64,000 bases of DNA from Selaginella moellendorffii (taxonomy: Eukaryota; Streptophyta; Lycopodiopsida; Selaginellales; Selaginellaceae): positions 1,499,508-1,563,507 of the forward strand of contig NW_003314303.1 of NCBI RefSeq assembly GCF_000143415.4, read 5' to 3'. The position numbers and the translations under genes are program-made. The notes under the pieces were generated by a model that worked only from the letters and a program-made list of their open reading frames with translations, was not told where the DNA came from and did not search any database. Shown here piece after piece: positions 12,940-25,058 of the stretch; within the stretch, counting starts at the first letter, position 1; each line of letters begins with the position of its first letter.

Positions 12940-13140
12940 TCACAATATTGATTTGTTGTAGAACTTGGAAAATTGAACAAGGTCAACTAATAAATTTAAG
13001 ACCAACATAAAATATACATTTAGTTTTTTTACGCTAATTTTAATCATAAGATTTTCACCATTGTAATACCTCCACTCATACTCCAAGTACTCCTTAATAA
13101 TCTTGAAGGCTTCACTACTGTCATGTCCAATGCAATGCAT
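12940..13140 (-). pseudogene. Ulp1/SENP-like cysteine protease fragment, right arm
   Basis: Mirror copy of the fragment at 11681-11902. It reads CIGHDSSEAFKIIKEYLEYEW on the minus strand with about the same end point. The two copies differ at several residues. No catalytic Cys region is visible. It is a decayed copy within the right arm of the fold-back structure. Confidence 0.5.
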
Positions 13141-14341
13141 AGAATCTAGATGGATAAAATTGATGTATATTAATTTTAAAGACCAAAAAATTAAAAAAAC
13201 AAAACTTATGCTTTGAAAATGGGCAATAATAGATAATTTTTCTCAAAAATATTTTGTTGATTCTCCATTTCTTTTTTTGTCATACTTTTGACTAATAAAG
13301 AAAAAATTTAAAATTTAAAACTCTTACCTTTTGATACAAATATGAATAGAAGAAGCCATTGAAAACATGTTAACCTTGTTTTAGCTTTAAGTTCCAGAAA
13401 AATATATTAAGAAAAAAATAAATAAATATCTTACACAATAAAGAAGTTCACAACCATGTCATTTATCATTCAATTGGCATTCATGCACTATAGATCAATA
13501 TTACTGATGAGTAGCTTCATTGTTGCAAAAAAATCACAAATGTCAGATAAACTTGGAAAATTATTTCAAGGTTGAGATTATCTATTTGAAGCTCCAACCA
13601 ATAATGTAAAGTTTGATATTTCCACGTTTTCTCATATGTTTTTTGTTAGCTCCTTCACATCCTAGAAAAAAAACAATTGTATTGTCTCTTGTCAAAGTTT
13701 TAACTAAAAACCTTTATCAAGCTATCCTTATTATTTTGTTTGTCCATCTCTTTTGTTTCAAGCATGTCTTGCACATCGTCATCCTCATTGTTTCATTTGT
13801 CATCCTCTGATAAACTTGAAAATGAGATGTTTAAGAGTAGGAAGGATGATGGTGGAAAAATGATGAAAAATAGAGTTATCTTGGGTCACCAATTGGAGAC
13901 AAGCTCCAACAATGAAGAGTGATAACTTAAGTTGATTGGATAGTTTGCTCTAGGTAGCACTTGCATGTAAGATTTGGCTATCAATAAGTGTGAAGAGGGT
14001 AAGATGGCACAAGCCACAAAATCAATCAAGATCCAACAAAAGTCTAAGAATTAGAATAATAGAAGGTAAATATAAAGTGAGTAAAAATGCATGTTTTGAG
14101 TCGATCCTAGGAATATAGACAGTTGGCAACAAATTTCATAAGCAATTTAATAAAGAATCAAGTATAAAGATTTCTATAGTATTGAGTAGTAAGATCAGGA
14201 TAACTTCTCAACTCTACGACTGCTCTATTTATACTACTTTAGTGTAATTGCCTTTTATATTAATCCTCTTGGTCTTTTAGAGTTAGGTCTATTTATAGAT
14301 ATCGACATTTGGCAACTGATGTAACTGTTAGCAACCACTTT

Positions 14342-14700
14342 TGGACAATATGCTAAACACACAACAGTATGCTAAAGTTGTGTGTTTGAATCCTATAGGC
14401 CCCTTTACTGCTCATCCTTTGGGTGTCGTTGAGTTTTAAACTGTTGACCTCTTTGTGTTGGAGATTTAGTGGTTGGAGCTCCATTCCTATTCTATGTGGC
14501 GGGGTGAATATTCCATTCTTCTAACTTGGGCAATTTCCTGCTTTATGACACACTTCCAGACTTAAACTGCACTAGTGTCTGAATTGTTTTCTTATTTGAT
14601 TGCTGTGTTGACTTGTTACCACTTTGTAATTTTTATTTTTTATATGATCCTCATTTTCTCAAGTGATAAATTTTCTTAGTTCTTATTGTTAGAGCAGAAA
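14342..14700. other. Intergenic, nothing recognised
   Basis: About 360 bp between the fold-back structure and the decayed coding block. A short repeated phrase (tatgctaaa...cacac) occurs twice near 14350-14380. No gene is seen. Confidence 0.5.
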
Positions 14701-16880
14701 CTTGAACCTGATAGAACTTGAGTGCTTCGAAGGACAGAATGATCCTATGGAGCGAAGTTGGCTGGGAGAGGTGGGTGCTGACTCTGAATGCTGCAGATGT
14801 AGTTCTGGTACTGTTGGATCTCCTCTCTCAGTCGGTTCAGCTCAGTCTGGACTTTGGGTGGTGTTTCGACAACGGTATGCTGCAGGTTCTGGTGGAGCTT
14901 CTATATCCCCTCCAACACCTTGAGATGGTACTTGTCGTTCTGGGTTATGAGGGTGTTCAACTGCTGCACCACCTGTGTTGTGTTGGCTTCGTGGGACTTC
15001 ATCCGGTGCTCTATCTTCTGCTGCTGCTCCTCGATTGACTTGAGTCAATGTTCAAGCTTTGGCTCCATCTCCTGCTCTTGGGCTATGGAGTTGAGGTAGT
15101 TCGCCACTTCACAGAGCACCACATTGCACCACTTCCTGGATGACTCAGCGTGCTTCCCATCGAGTGTCGGAGCTCCCGGGTGTCACCGTTGTCTCCTCGG
15201 CCCTCGGCTGGTGGTGACTGCTCCCGAGTCTGCTTCCACTCGGAATCTCCGTGCCGTACCGTAGTACGGTTGATCTCCATGGTCAAGGTTCCACTCTCGG
15301 GCAGAGCGCTGAGTGGCATCCGACCCATACCTGGTGTTGGAGCGTTGTTGGGTGGGTGGATGGTAGATGGTCCCACTCCCGCACTCCCTGTTGGTGGTGG
15401 TAGTTGTTGTTCAGCTGTGGCATAGGCCCTGACGACCGTGGGACTTGGATCCCTCAGCTGCTGTGGCCGGTTGGTGACCATGATCGTCCCAAAAGTGGCG
15501 GTCGCTGCTGCTGTTTCCATGGCAAGTAGGCTGCTCCCTCCCTTTGATGCTGCAGCTGCTGTGTTGGCGGCTGTTGCTGTTGCTTTTGTTGTTCCTGTTA
15601 CTGCTGTGGTACTCCATGTCAGTCTGGGGCGCCGCCTTAGCCTTGTCCTTCTGGGGCTCCCACCGCACGGTGTTGGTACTTGTAGGCTGTGGATGAGTCT
15701 TGGGCATGGCGTCTTCTTGGTGGGTTTACTGACGTGGGTGATCCCCATCAATTCCATTGTCTCTTGTAGTCTTGGAGGTGCGTACGGGTGAAGTTGGTTG
15801 GTACATCTTGATCTAACTCACGACTCGGGCTACTTTGTAGGTGGCTTCCGTACCCTTCCGTACCTCCTTGGTCTTACTTCTCGGTTGGCGCAGTGTGGTG
15901 ACCTGCTCCAACGTCTCCCCCGGTGACTGTTCACTGTCGGTTTCCTCCTCTTCATTGTCTTCATCCTCCTCGACATCCGAGAGAAGCTCTTTGGCAGTCT
16001 CTCCAGTGATCAACTGAATGCAGTCGGATTTGTTGGAGGCATTGTTCATTAGTCGTCGCATCTTCTCGCTCGCCCTCCAATCCTTCTGCGGCACTCCTCT
16101 GTCGAGATCGAACTGGGGTCAGAGCTACCCACTGATTTGCGCGCTGGAGTGTTTCGACAATCCTGAAGAAAGATGATATGAGGATTTCTCCTTATGATCC
16201 CCTTTTCCACTGTGAGATATGCCCATATGATTGGAATGTGCACACTCTTCAGCTTATCCAGGCATCGTTTAAGTCAGGACCCTCTAAACTTTGTCGTTGA
16301 ACTCAGCCAACTGCAAGCCCTTGGCCTTGAGTCTCCTGCACATGTGCTCCTCCATGCTGACTTTGAGGAGTTGTGATCTTCCTAGGTGGCTTTTCCATCC
16401 GCAAGTCTGCTTCCGGAAGTTCAAACGCCTGGCTGAAGAGTTTGGCTGTGAGTCGAAACTCATAGCCCATTAGCTAGATGGATTTCCAGTGGGCGTCCAT
16501 GGCGAGGACCATCCACGTGTAGAACAGGTGCTCCTTTGTTGGTGGCGCATCCTTGAGAAGTAGAAAATTACCTTCAAACTGTCGAGTGTTGAACCATTGG
16601 TAGTCCACCGATCCCTTTTGGAATTTCACCTCCTACTTCTTCAGGCTGATGTCAAACTGGCTCACGTTGATCGTGCCCATCATGCTGAATCGGTGATTTG
16701 GGCAACTACTAGCTGTGCTCTTTGAACCCTAATGACCGACTTAGCTTTTTCCTCTTCATCCTTTTCCTACTTCTGCCGGTGCATCCTGACCGCTTGTTCT
16801 CTATGCCAACGGTTCAGATCCCATTTCGGTGCATAAAATGGTATCCCTTTGGAAAATAGCTGGAACAGAATATCCTTCCT
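14700..16880 (-). pseudogene. Decayed minus-strand coding block, unknown family
   Basis: GC content is higher than in the AT-rich sequence around it. The minus strand reads as protein in pieces broken by stops and frame changes. From upstream: a Lys/Glu-rich stretch near 16800-16700; a piece at 16094-15813 (93 codons) with a very acidic run (DVEEDEDNEEEETDSEQ); a Gln/Asn/Pro/Ser-rich stretch (about 15760-15150); and a coiled-coil-like stretch (about 15110-14740) with EQEMEPKLEH, IEEQQQKIEHRMKS and VQTELNRLREEIQQY. This composition fits a transposon structural protein or a plant repeat gene, but I recognise no named domain. Plus-strand open frames here are shadows. Confidence 0.4.
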
Positions 16881-19271
16881 CCTCTAAGGCTGATTTGACG
16901 CTTTAAATGCTTGCTCTTCATGGTAATATATTAATTTTCTTAAAATCTTAGTTATATATTTATTCATATTCCAGGTAAACACATAATAACTAAAGAATAC
17001 TTTCCCTAAATCATTAATAATTAATCTTAATAATTTTTATTTACTTTTGTTTGAGTTTGGGTAGTAATATATTAGTTTTTTTAACCATTTTAGGATTCTA
17101 ATTTTGTTTGTATCCCAAGTAAAAAAATACTTTACATGTAACATCTAATTAAGAAAATTATTTTTTAGTAATTTTTTATTTACTTTTTATTGGGAGTGTA
17201 CTAAATATATTTATAATCTAATAACTATATAAAAATTATTCTTAACAATTTTTATTTTACTTTACTTTGGGTTGGATATTAAGTTTCTTAAAATTTTAAT
17301 ATTATAAATATATTCATATTCCTAAGTAGTACTTTGCATATATTATCTTTATCACTAATATTTAGTTATTAATTATTTTTTCACTTTGGGAATATTAGTA
17401 GTCTAAATTAATGGTCTATATTGTATAGTATTATATGTGTATATAAAGATATCAGAAGGATTGATTTTTGTACTCATGTAGCATTTGCTGGGCAACATCT
17501 CACATGCAAAGTATTAACTAGCATTAACACTCAATTTTTTGCAATGAAGACCCTCTGAAATTGAGAGGGTAAATTCTAAGGTTTAGTAGAGAGTGTTTGC
17601 CATGACAGCATGCCTAACTATTGGTGCCTTCAAATTGTGATTCAAGCTCATATCTGAATCTCTTTCCCTTGATTCAGGATTTTGTGAGCTATGGCACATG
17701 CTCTTGCCAATCCCTAGCAATGGCACCTCATATTCATCCCAAATGTGCAAATTCCTGCACAACACCCTTCTTTTCTTGTTGTAGTTTGTCTTGTTGCTTG
17801 TTTTGAGAATTGAGATGAGCTATGATACCACTGGAGCTGCTATTATAAGTTGATTTTCTTGTAGTGAGATTGCATTTTCTCAAACTTCTTATCAAGTCAT
17901 TAGGGAGAGTCATTGAGATTGCAAGTACTTTTTTTCTCTCTTCTTCATTTCTATTTTGTTTTGTTTCTTTGGATTCAGGGCAAAGTTGCTTCGACAGTAT
18001 GGTGGTGTGATGATTCTAGCAACATGTCTAAACCACAAAAAAGCAATCAACGAAGTAAACTATTCTCCTATGATTTCTTTTATGTTCTTTAGGTGGTGGC
18101 ATAAGCTCTAGAGAATGAAAAAGTGAAGGAGTGAGATTTATGCTTGGATAGTGACATTCTTTATGATCTTTCCATTGGGAGGATTATGTTGGGCATCACA
18201 TTGAAGAATTACTTGGTATATAGTTTCTCAGCCACTTATATTAGAGGAGCAGCTTATATGCTTCTCATTGTGGTAGATTTGTATGGTCATCAGAATGGTA
18301 AGTTTTTTACTTTCTTTACTAGGTGAATTCATGAGTGTAGAGATCATGACACTGGGTGTTGAGTGGTGGCTAAACTTCAACAATAGGTTTTGTCTTTTGC
18401 TATGGTGATAGAAGTGTGGTATCAAAAGATTTTAAGTTATCCAAATGGCAATATATAGTGCTCTTGCTAATCTAACCAATGATAAATTGTACTCATGAGG
18501 TTATAAATTATGTATGTCTTTGGTGGCATTACTAGATCAAAATTCAAAACTGCTAGAGATTTGAATTCTATTTAACAGGTTAAGAGAGTGAATATTTATT
18601 TTTAAGTGAACTTTTTAATGCTTTACTAATAAAATAATCAACTTTTCCTAAACTTATTCTGTTTTATAAATTATTATAATCTTTGAATATTTTAGGTCAC
18701 AATTAAATTTTATAATTTAATTTAACAGTATTTATAAATATAATAAGAAAACTGTATTCTAGAATAATCTTATTTTGTAAGCTAGAATATACTAGATGGC
18801 CTATTTAAATATTACAATAACATATGAAACCCAACACCAAATGATAGTATATCAAATGTGGATTGACTTAGTTTTATGAATGTGTAGGATCATGATTAAA
18901 GCTTCAAGCATTAATATATAAAAAAATTAAACAATTTCAACAATAGGAGTATATATTATATTTTTATATGTAACCTTAGCTATTTACAATTTAACTCATT
19001 ATCAGAAAAACTAAGATAATGTATGCAGTATCTGATTAAGCAGTAATATTTTAAATTCTTTTTCCTAACTGTAAAGATAGTTTATTAGTACATAATACTA
19101 TGGAATTACAATTTCTATAGCATACATATTTACAAAATATTTTTGTTAGTAATTAGTTTCTTGACTGGATCTAGGTAGTAATATATTAATGTAAACTTAT
19201 TGTTTTATATATTCTAAGTAAAAAGCATAATTAAGTAATGTTTTACTAATAAAAATGAGTAATAATTATTT
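16881..19271. other. AT-rich region without a recognisable gene
   Basis: Very AT-rich, with repeated phrases such as GGGTAGTAATATATTAG and AAGTAAAAAA that look like diverged copies of one another. Short open stretches near 17600-17800 and 18144-18326 carry no motif I know. Similar AT-rich phrasing continues at 25564-25900, consistent with the element 19276-25559 having inserted into it. Confidence 0.5.
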
Positions 19272-19275
19272 TTAG

Positions 19276-20049
19276 TGTGAGGTTTAGGTGTACGACTACG
19301 ATGTCGTATACTAATATTAACATAGTTGTAAGCAACCAAAGAAAACGACTCAAGAGACGCTCCATTGGGTTCAAATATAAAGGGAAAGGGCTCATGAACA
19401 AGAGTGCACCCCTTTTTCCAATTGGTTAAGGGTTTTGGGATATTTGGGGTTAAGCATCCTTGGGTTTGAATAGTATTGGACTAAGTGACCTCCTAAGAAG
19501 TCTAAACTCATGAGCTTACATTTGGTATTAAAGAGGTCTCAGGTTTGACTTTGTTGATTGGCTAGGGGAATCACACCACATATTGATTGACATCTGGCAA
19601 GTCTAATTTGCTCCGGCTGGGGTTGACCTGAGGGGTAGGGTGTCAAGAGAGCAGGGCTCTCGAGAGAGCTGTGGCTTTTAGCTTTCGTTTACAAGGGTGT
19701 GAACTTGCAAGGAAGTTTGGTGGATTGTAAGCAACTAAAGAAAATGACTTGAGAGATAATCCATCGGGTTCAAATATAAAGGGAAAGGGCTCATGAACAA
19801 GAGTGCACCCCTTTTTCCAATCGGCTAAAGGTCTTGGGATATTTGAGGTTAAACGTCTTTGGGTTTGAATAGTACTGGGCTGGGTGACCTCCCGGGAAGT
19901 TCAAACTCAAGAGTTTACAATAGTGGGATTTTGGTAGCCGTCGAATTGGTTTTAATCTGGACCATTTACTCCTATATATAAGTTAGGGTTTTTTGGCTAA
20001 TTGATATGCACATTTTCTGTATCCCCTTTCCATATTCCATGCACTCATA
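19276..20049 (+). repeat. 5' LTR, interrupted by a TRIM
   Basis: Outer parts 19276-19326 and 19925-20049 align to the 3' LTR at 25386-25559. Shared blocks are TACGATGT, GGGATTTTGGTAGCCG, ATATAAGTTAGGGTTTTT and CATATTCCATGCACTCA. The TRIM with its ATAGT duplication explains the extra length. Confidence 0.8.
19327..19919 (+). mobile_element. TRIM (miniature LTR retrotransposon), copy 1
   Basis: Two 194-bp direct repeats (19327-19520 and 19726-19919), each TGTAAGC...TTACA, flank a 205-bp interior. Immediately after the first repeat comes TTTGGTATTAAAGAG, a degraded tRNA-Met primer binding site. The 5-bp duplication ATAGT is exact (19322-19326 and 19920-19924). No coding capacity. It sits inside the 5' LTR of the Ty3 element, so it is the younger insertion. 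A second copy is at 32950-33522. Confidence 0.9.
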
Positions 20050-20257
20050 TTAGTGGAGTTTAGGGGCACCTTTGATTGTCCCTAAGGAATGCCTGGATTT
20101 GGGATTTTGGTTTAGATCTAGCTTTTTCCATTTCTTTTCTTTTGTTCTTTCCTTTTAGGATTTTGGTTTAGATATAGTTTTTTGTATTGTCTAGATCTCC
20201 ATTTCCTTCTAGTTTTTTGTCATTTCTCTTCTTTTGCTCTTTCCTTTTCATTCATCT

Positions 20258-21190
20258 TCATGGCAGATCAGCAATCTCCTCCTTTAACTCTAGAGTAGCA
20301 GTTGGTACAATTGCTTGATGCTATGTGTAATTGAATAACCAAACTTAGTTGATGGTAATGTTCACGGCATATAGTACAACTCCTCCTACTCTTGGTGCCA
20401 ATCCTCATGTTTGGCCGGAGTTCTTTCACGGGAATCCTGGTGATAATGTGTACCATTGGTTTGATCACTTCACGGTGATTGCCACATATCATTCTTGGGA
20501 TGATGCTCAATGTTTACGTGAGTTTCCCACGTGTCTCCATAGGACAGCATTGTAGTGGTACAATGGTTTGAGAGTAGCCACTCGTGGGGATTAGAGTGTT
20601 CTCTTGGATGTCTTCAAATGCACATTCGGATATGCCAATGATTGTGATGATGCCTTCCAACAATTGCATCGTCTTCGCCAAAGGCCATTTGAGTTGGTGA
20701 TACAATTTAGCATTCATTTCCAAAGTTTTTTGCTTCATGCAAAACCAAATATGTCAAAGCGGATCAAGCTAGGAATGTTGTGGCTAGCACTTTGTTAAGA
20801 TCTTGTCAAAGTTGGCTCCTATGACCCTTGACGATGCTCTTTGCTTAGCACAACGTTATGAAATATCACCTCTTCCACTTTTTGCTACCCGTTTTTCAAC
20901 TCCACTTCTTATGGGTGGTGGTCTTGTTCCAATGGAGGTTGATGTTGCTACTGCTCGAGTTCAAGGACCAGGGCGAAGCCGTGGTCGTGGCTGTGATGTT
21001 CGTTGCTGAGCGTGTGATGAAGTTGGTCACACTTATTGGCGTTTTCGGCATTTTCCAAATTGGCAGCCACCATTTCCTGGGTGGAGACCTTGTCTTGTTG
21101 GTGTTGTTGCAGTGGAAGGTCTGGACATTAAGATGCATCCGGGAAACAAGGAGTCATGCGAGTAATAGAGGGATCTTGCGTGAATAAGTC
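20258..21190 (+). pseudogene. Broken gag of the Ty3 element
   Basis: A likely start is ATG at 20258 (MADQQS). The frame then breaks. A gag-like section at 20349-20798 includes WPEFFHGNPGDNVYHWFDHF, which matches the usual capsid phrase about a field or fragment and a 'WFxxF' turn, then a Gln/Phe-rich helix region. Around 20985-21050 a Cys/His cluster (CDVRC followed by ACDEVGHTYW) looks like a damaged zinc knuckle. At least three stops interrupt it. Confidence 0.55.
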
Positions 21191-21744
21191 CATAACTGCT
21201 TCATCTTCCTTTCGGAAGCATCATCAAGGGGTTCACTCATCACCTGTTCATCTAGTGTTTACTTTCCAAGCTCATTTACATAACAAGTGGTTTTCTATTA
21301 TTCTCTCCATGTTGGTTGATATAAGTTTGAGTTTATCTTCTATTACTCGACCCATTGCCATACGTTGCTGTTTACACTTGCATCGTGCGGTGAAGCCAAT
21401 TTTCATTCTTTATGGCAACGGCCATACACATACATGTGCACGGGATGAGGCAGACCTAGTTGATCATTGTGGGTGGTCTTGAGTCAAACTTTTGACCTCA
21501 TCTTTGGTATGGATTGGTTGCAGTGCAATCATGCCAAGTGTGACTTTGAGACTTCTTCCTTTTATTTTATACTTCCTTATATTTCATTTATTCCTCTCAC
21601 TTTAGTACCTCTTTATCCTTTTTCTTCTATGTACGCTTTTATTACTTTTGTCTCCCACTCCTTCCTCCTATGTATTTGTCTTGTTCTGCTCTTCCCTTTT
21701 CCGATCCTTTTGACAATCTTTGTGTTGCAACAGTTGACCGACTC

Positions 21745-22715
21745 ATGAAGGAGTATTCTAATCTCTTTGAATTTGACCTATCATTTGGGGCTAAGATTGC
21801 CACATATCATCCTATTCCAACTAGGGATGTGCGTCCAATCAAGGTTCCTGTTCATCATCAATCACTCAAAGAGATCAAGACTTTATATGCAAACATCAAG
21901 GAGATGTTGAAGAAGGGTGTTATTCAAAAGTCGTGGAGTTCTTGGGCATGTGAACCTCATCTTGTGACAAAACCTAATGGGAGTATTCGTTTCTGCATCA
22001 ACTATTATCTATTAAATGAAGTGACAATTTTATATGTGTACCCACTTACTCACATTACCAATCCTTTGGATCGTCTGGGGGTGAAGTCATTGGTTCACCA
22101 AGCTAGATCTTGCTTTTAGGTACTAGCAAGTACCGATGGCTGAAAAAGATATTCCTAAAACTATTTTTCATACACTATTTGGTTTGTAAGAGTTTTTGGT
22201 AATGCCATTTGGTTTAAACAATGACACTCGGTGAGTGTTTGACAAGATCTTCCAGCCGGACATGGTCTCGTGCAGCACGCTCATACTCGGGTATGTCGAA
22301 AACGGGCAACCCGAGCTGGCGCTAGAACTCTCAAACAACTTTCCAACAGATGATGGACAAAGTTCTTTGCGATATGCCAGAGGTGACTGTTGACTTCATT
22401 GATGATGTCTTGATTCACTCGAAGAAGTGAGAGGAGCACATTTGTGATGTTTGTAAAGTGTTGAATCAGCTACAAGATGTTGGTTTAAAGCTGAAGTAAT
22501 CAAAGTGCATGTTTGGGTCCAAAGACACGATTTATCTTGGGTACCATATTTTTTGTGAGGGTTTGCAAGTTGATTCTAACAAACTTATGGCTGTTCTAAA
22601 GTTCTCTACTCCAAAATGTGTGAATGATATGCAACGCTTCCTAGGCAAAGTGTAGTATCTCGGTCATTTTGTGGATCATGTTTTTGATTGCATTGCACCA
22701 TTATGAGCACCTGTG
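21745..22715 (+). pseudogene. Broken reverse transcriptase of the Ty3 element
   Basis: Ty3-type RT signatures in order: IPTRDVRPIKVPVHHQS, LKKGVIQKSWSSWACEPHLV, KPNGSIRFCINYYLLNEV, a damaged middle, then VTVDFIDDVLIHSKK (the YxDD box read as FIDD), SKCMFGSKDTIYLGYHI and VNDMQRFLGKV. Stops occur after 22119 and near 22428, 22497 and 22652. The palm domain is also split by a foreign piece at about 22224-22336. It ends where a chromovirus LTR fragment begins. Confidence 0.75.
22235..22333 (+). pseudogene. Captured fragment of a PPR-protein gene inside the RT
   Basis: A GC-rich stretch of about 110 bp interrupts the RT between AACAATG (normally followed by codons for AP) and CAACTTTCCAACAG. It reads in one frame as VFDKIFQPDMVSCSTLIL then GYVENGQPELALEL. 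This is the typical wording of a plant PLS-type pentatricopeptide repeat (VFDxM...DVVSW...LI.GY...G....AL.LF). RT of this family has nothing like it. It looks like filler DNA copied in during break repair, or a template-switch product (inference). Confidence 0.7.
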
Positions 22716-22716
22716 A

Positions 22717-23033
22717 GGGGTTCCAAATGTATAGTAGGGATAGTGGTTGGAATGCATGTCTGACCACTTGAGACATTAGTTTGGCTCTTACTGGGTTGTG
22801 TCGCTCTTTGTTTTGTGTCCAGCTTGGGTCTAAGCCCAAGCTCCACGTTGCTCTAATCAGTGGGGTATCTTCCTTCTCGCGTTAGGCCATCGGTATGCCA
22901 AAATTGTGCCAGACTCCGTCTGACACCATTTTGTATGTAGATGCTGGATATGGGGAGCTGGTGCTCATGAGATTATACCGAACCCTCATTTTGTAGCACA
23001 ATAGGCTTGGAGTTCGGCTCCAAATTCAAGTGC
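22717..23033 (+). repeat. 3' fragment of a chromovirus LTR
   Basis: Matches the last 310 or so bp of the LTR at 33690-34611, from GGTTCCAAATGTATAGTAGGGATAG-like wording through GGAGTTCGGCTCCAAATTCA to CTACA. It adjoins the broken RT directly. The 5' part of the LTR is missing. Confidence 0.8.
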
Positions 23034-23065
23034 ACTACATTTGCCGTCTCTTTGGTATGCATATG

Positions 23066-24820
23066 TGTGAGACACAAAATCCCTAGGCCCCAAAGTGGAG
23101 CCGGAAGGGTGCCACATAGTAGTGGCCGAAGCGAGAGCCAAACGAGCGTAACACGTTTGGACCAAAAGCTCCGACTTGAAAAGTCAAGAGCGGGAGTGGA
23201 ACTCCCAACGAAGTGCTCGAGGAACGAGCACGAAGCAAGCAAAAGGCGAGGCTCCAAAAAGGGACCCAAAAGGACCAACACATGACACGTGGGAGTGTCC
23301 GAGATGGACTCGAGTTGGAGTCCGAAGTGGAGTCTGAGATGGACTCGAGTTGGAGTCTGAAGTGGAGTCCGAGATGGACCCGAGTTGGAGTCCAAAGTGG
23401 AGTCCGAGATGGACCCGAGTTGGAGTCCGAAGTGGAGTCCGAGATGGACCCGAGATGGAGTCCGAGATGGAGTCCGAAGTGGAGTCCGAGGTGGACCCGA
23501 GATGGACCCGAGTTGGAGTCCGAAGTGGAGTCCGAGATGGACCCGAGATGGAGTCCGAGATGGAGTCCGAGGTGGACCCGAGATGGACCCGAAATGGAGT
23601 CCGAGATGGAGTCCGAGATGGACCCGAGATGGAGTCCGAGATGGAGTCCGAGATGGACCCGAGATGGACCCGAGATGGAGTCCGAGATGGAGTCCGAGAT
23701 GGAGTCCGAGATGGAGTCCGAAGTCGAGGCCGAGACCGAGCCCGAGCCCGAGTCCGAGTCCGAATCCGAGTCCGAGTCCGAGTCCGAGTCCGAGTCTGAG
23801 TCTGAGTCCGAGTCCGGAGCCTGAGAGGGTGAAAGCCCAAAGCGTTCGTCTCCCAGACCCTAGGGGGTTTGGTGAGCTCCAAAAGTATAGTAAGGGGGAG
23901 GACTGCAGTGGAGCCAATTTGGCCAGGAAAGGCCAGTTTGGCCCAGGAAGGCCGGACACAGTGTTGGGTGATGAGCTGCCCACTGGGAAGTCCAAGACTA
24001 GAGTGAACACGGACTGACAAGCGGGGTAGCTTAGTGAAGTGTTCAAGAGCCGGCTCTAGTTCCCCCGGGAGATCGACTGGCCAATGCTCCCAGTCCAAGT
24101 GTGGGTGGCACTACCTACTTGGATACCTGGTGTGGCTCAACGGAACCCGCTCTAAGCCCATGGCTAGAGCACCCAAGGGCAGAAGGCGAGGAGAGTACCC
24201 AGGTGGCTCGCGTAAGGCCACGGTGTTCCGAAATGTTGTCCCAAAGGCCCAGACTATGGAAAGGAAGAGGAGCAGTCCTCTGGGGTAGTGACCAAGGACA
24301 CAGTCATACAGTGAGGAAGTCCTAGAGGATAGTGGGACTTAGTGGTCGGGCCGGTGGGCCTCGATCCAGTGGCAGTGTTGGCGAACACAGCCAAGGACAG
24401 AAACGGACTTGGTGGGGACCGGAACAAAGATATTGGGGAAGGCTATTCCCCATGTCTGTAGGCATCCTAAGGATGTTAAGGAGTGGATTTGGGATGATCA
24501 CTCATGGATGGATGACCCAGTCTTTGAGAGACGGGATTGAAATGTAGGTGGTGTTAGACCACCAGTGTGACCGAGGTAAATGGGCATGGCCTTAGCGTAA
24601 CGGGCCGATATGTCGGTGGTACCTTGGGGTGTCGATCATGGGATCGGACACGTGGAGCACTTGGACCAAGTGCTAAGGTTGAGTGGCATGGATGCCATTC
24701 TCGGGGCTAGCAAACCCCAAGTCCTGAGTTGGGCTTATGGAGGTTGTGAATGAGACTCCTCCAAGAGGTCGGAGGTGTGGTTAAGTGACTAAAGTAGAAT
24801 GGAAAAATTAGTCGCTTACA
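23066..24820 (+). mobile_element. Solo LTR of the 1510-8959 family
   Basis: Begins TGTGAGACAC and ends GTCGCTTACA, with exact 5-bp duplications ATATG at 23061-23065 and 24821-24825. Full-length relative to the LTRs at 1510 and 7281 (1755 bp against 1660 and 1679), but in the opposite orientation in the window. The extra length lies mostly in the hexamer array (about 23290-23820). A solo LTR with an intact duplication indicates LTR-LTR recombination after insertion. Open frames of 200-357 codons here are artefacts of the array. Confidence 0.92.
23290..23820. repeat. Hexamer array of the solo LTR, expanded
   Basis: About 530 bp of GAGTCC/GAGATGGA-type units, longer than the arrays in the two paired LTRs (about 430-450 bp). 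A higher-order unit of roughly 60-70 bp (GAGTTGG...GAGTCCGAAGTGGAGTCCG) is repeated in the first half. Confidence 0.8.
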
Positions 24821-25058
24821 ATATGTCACAAGGGTGTAGAGTTCTATTGGTGTTTCACCATATAAACTTCTATATAGTCATGATCCAATATTACCAACGA
24901 AGTTGGGTTTACTTTCGCAGTTGCTATGAACTGCTAATACTAAGTCGTAGGATCAGTATTTGATAAGCATTCTTCCACTTGTCCCAACAGAGTTTGCCAA
25001 ACACTTAGGCCATGTACAAGTGGGACAACAACGGCACTACAACTCTCATCATTGACCA

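Larger units (their letters stand above)
10501..14341. repeat. Giant inverted repeat (fold-back), arms about 1.83 and 1.89 kb
   Basis: The left arm (about 10501-12327) is matched in reverse complement by the right arm (about 12456-14341) around a spacer of about 128 bp. Checkpoints: the motif CAAATGTCGATAT near 10538 is mirrored near 14302; the block around AAATGAGATGT near 13825 mirrors that near 11015; the Ulp1-like piece occurs in both arms. Identity looks high but with many substitutions and a few indels. A transcript through it would form a long hairpin. It may be two head-to-head copies of one transposon or a fold-back element. I could not define terminal motifs or a target duplication. 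Confidence 0.85.

Noticed and set aside
14350-14390. Recombination or attachment site from the repeated 'tatgctaaa' phrase
   Set aside because: Too short and AT-rich, with no partner elsewhere.
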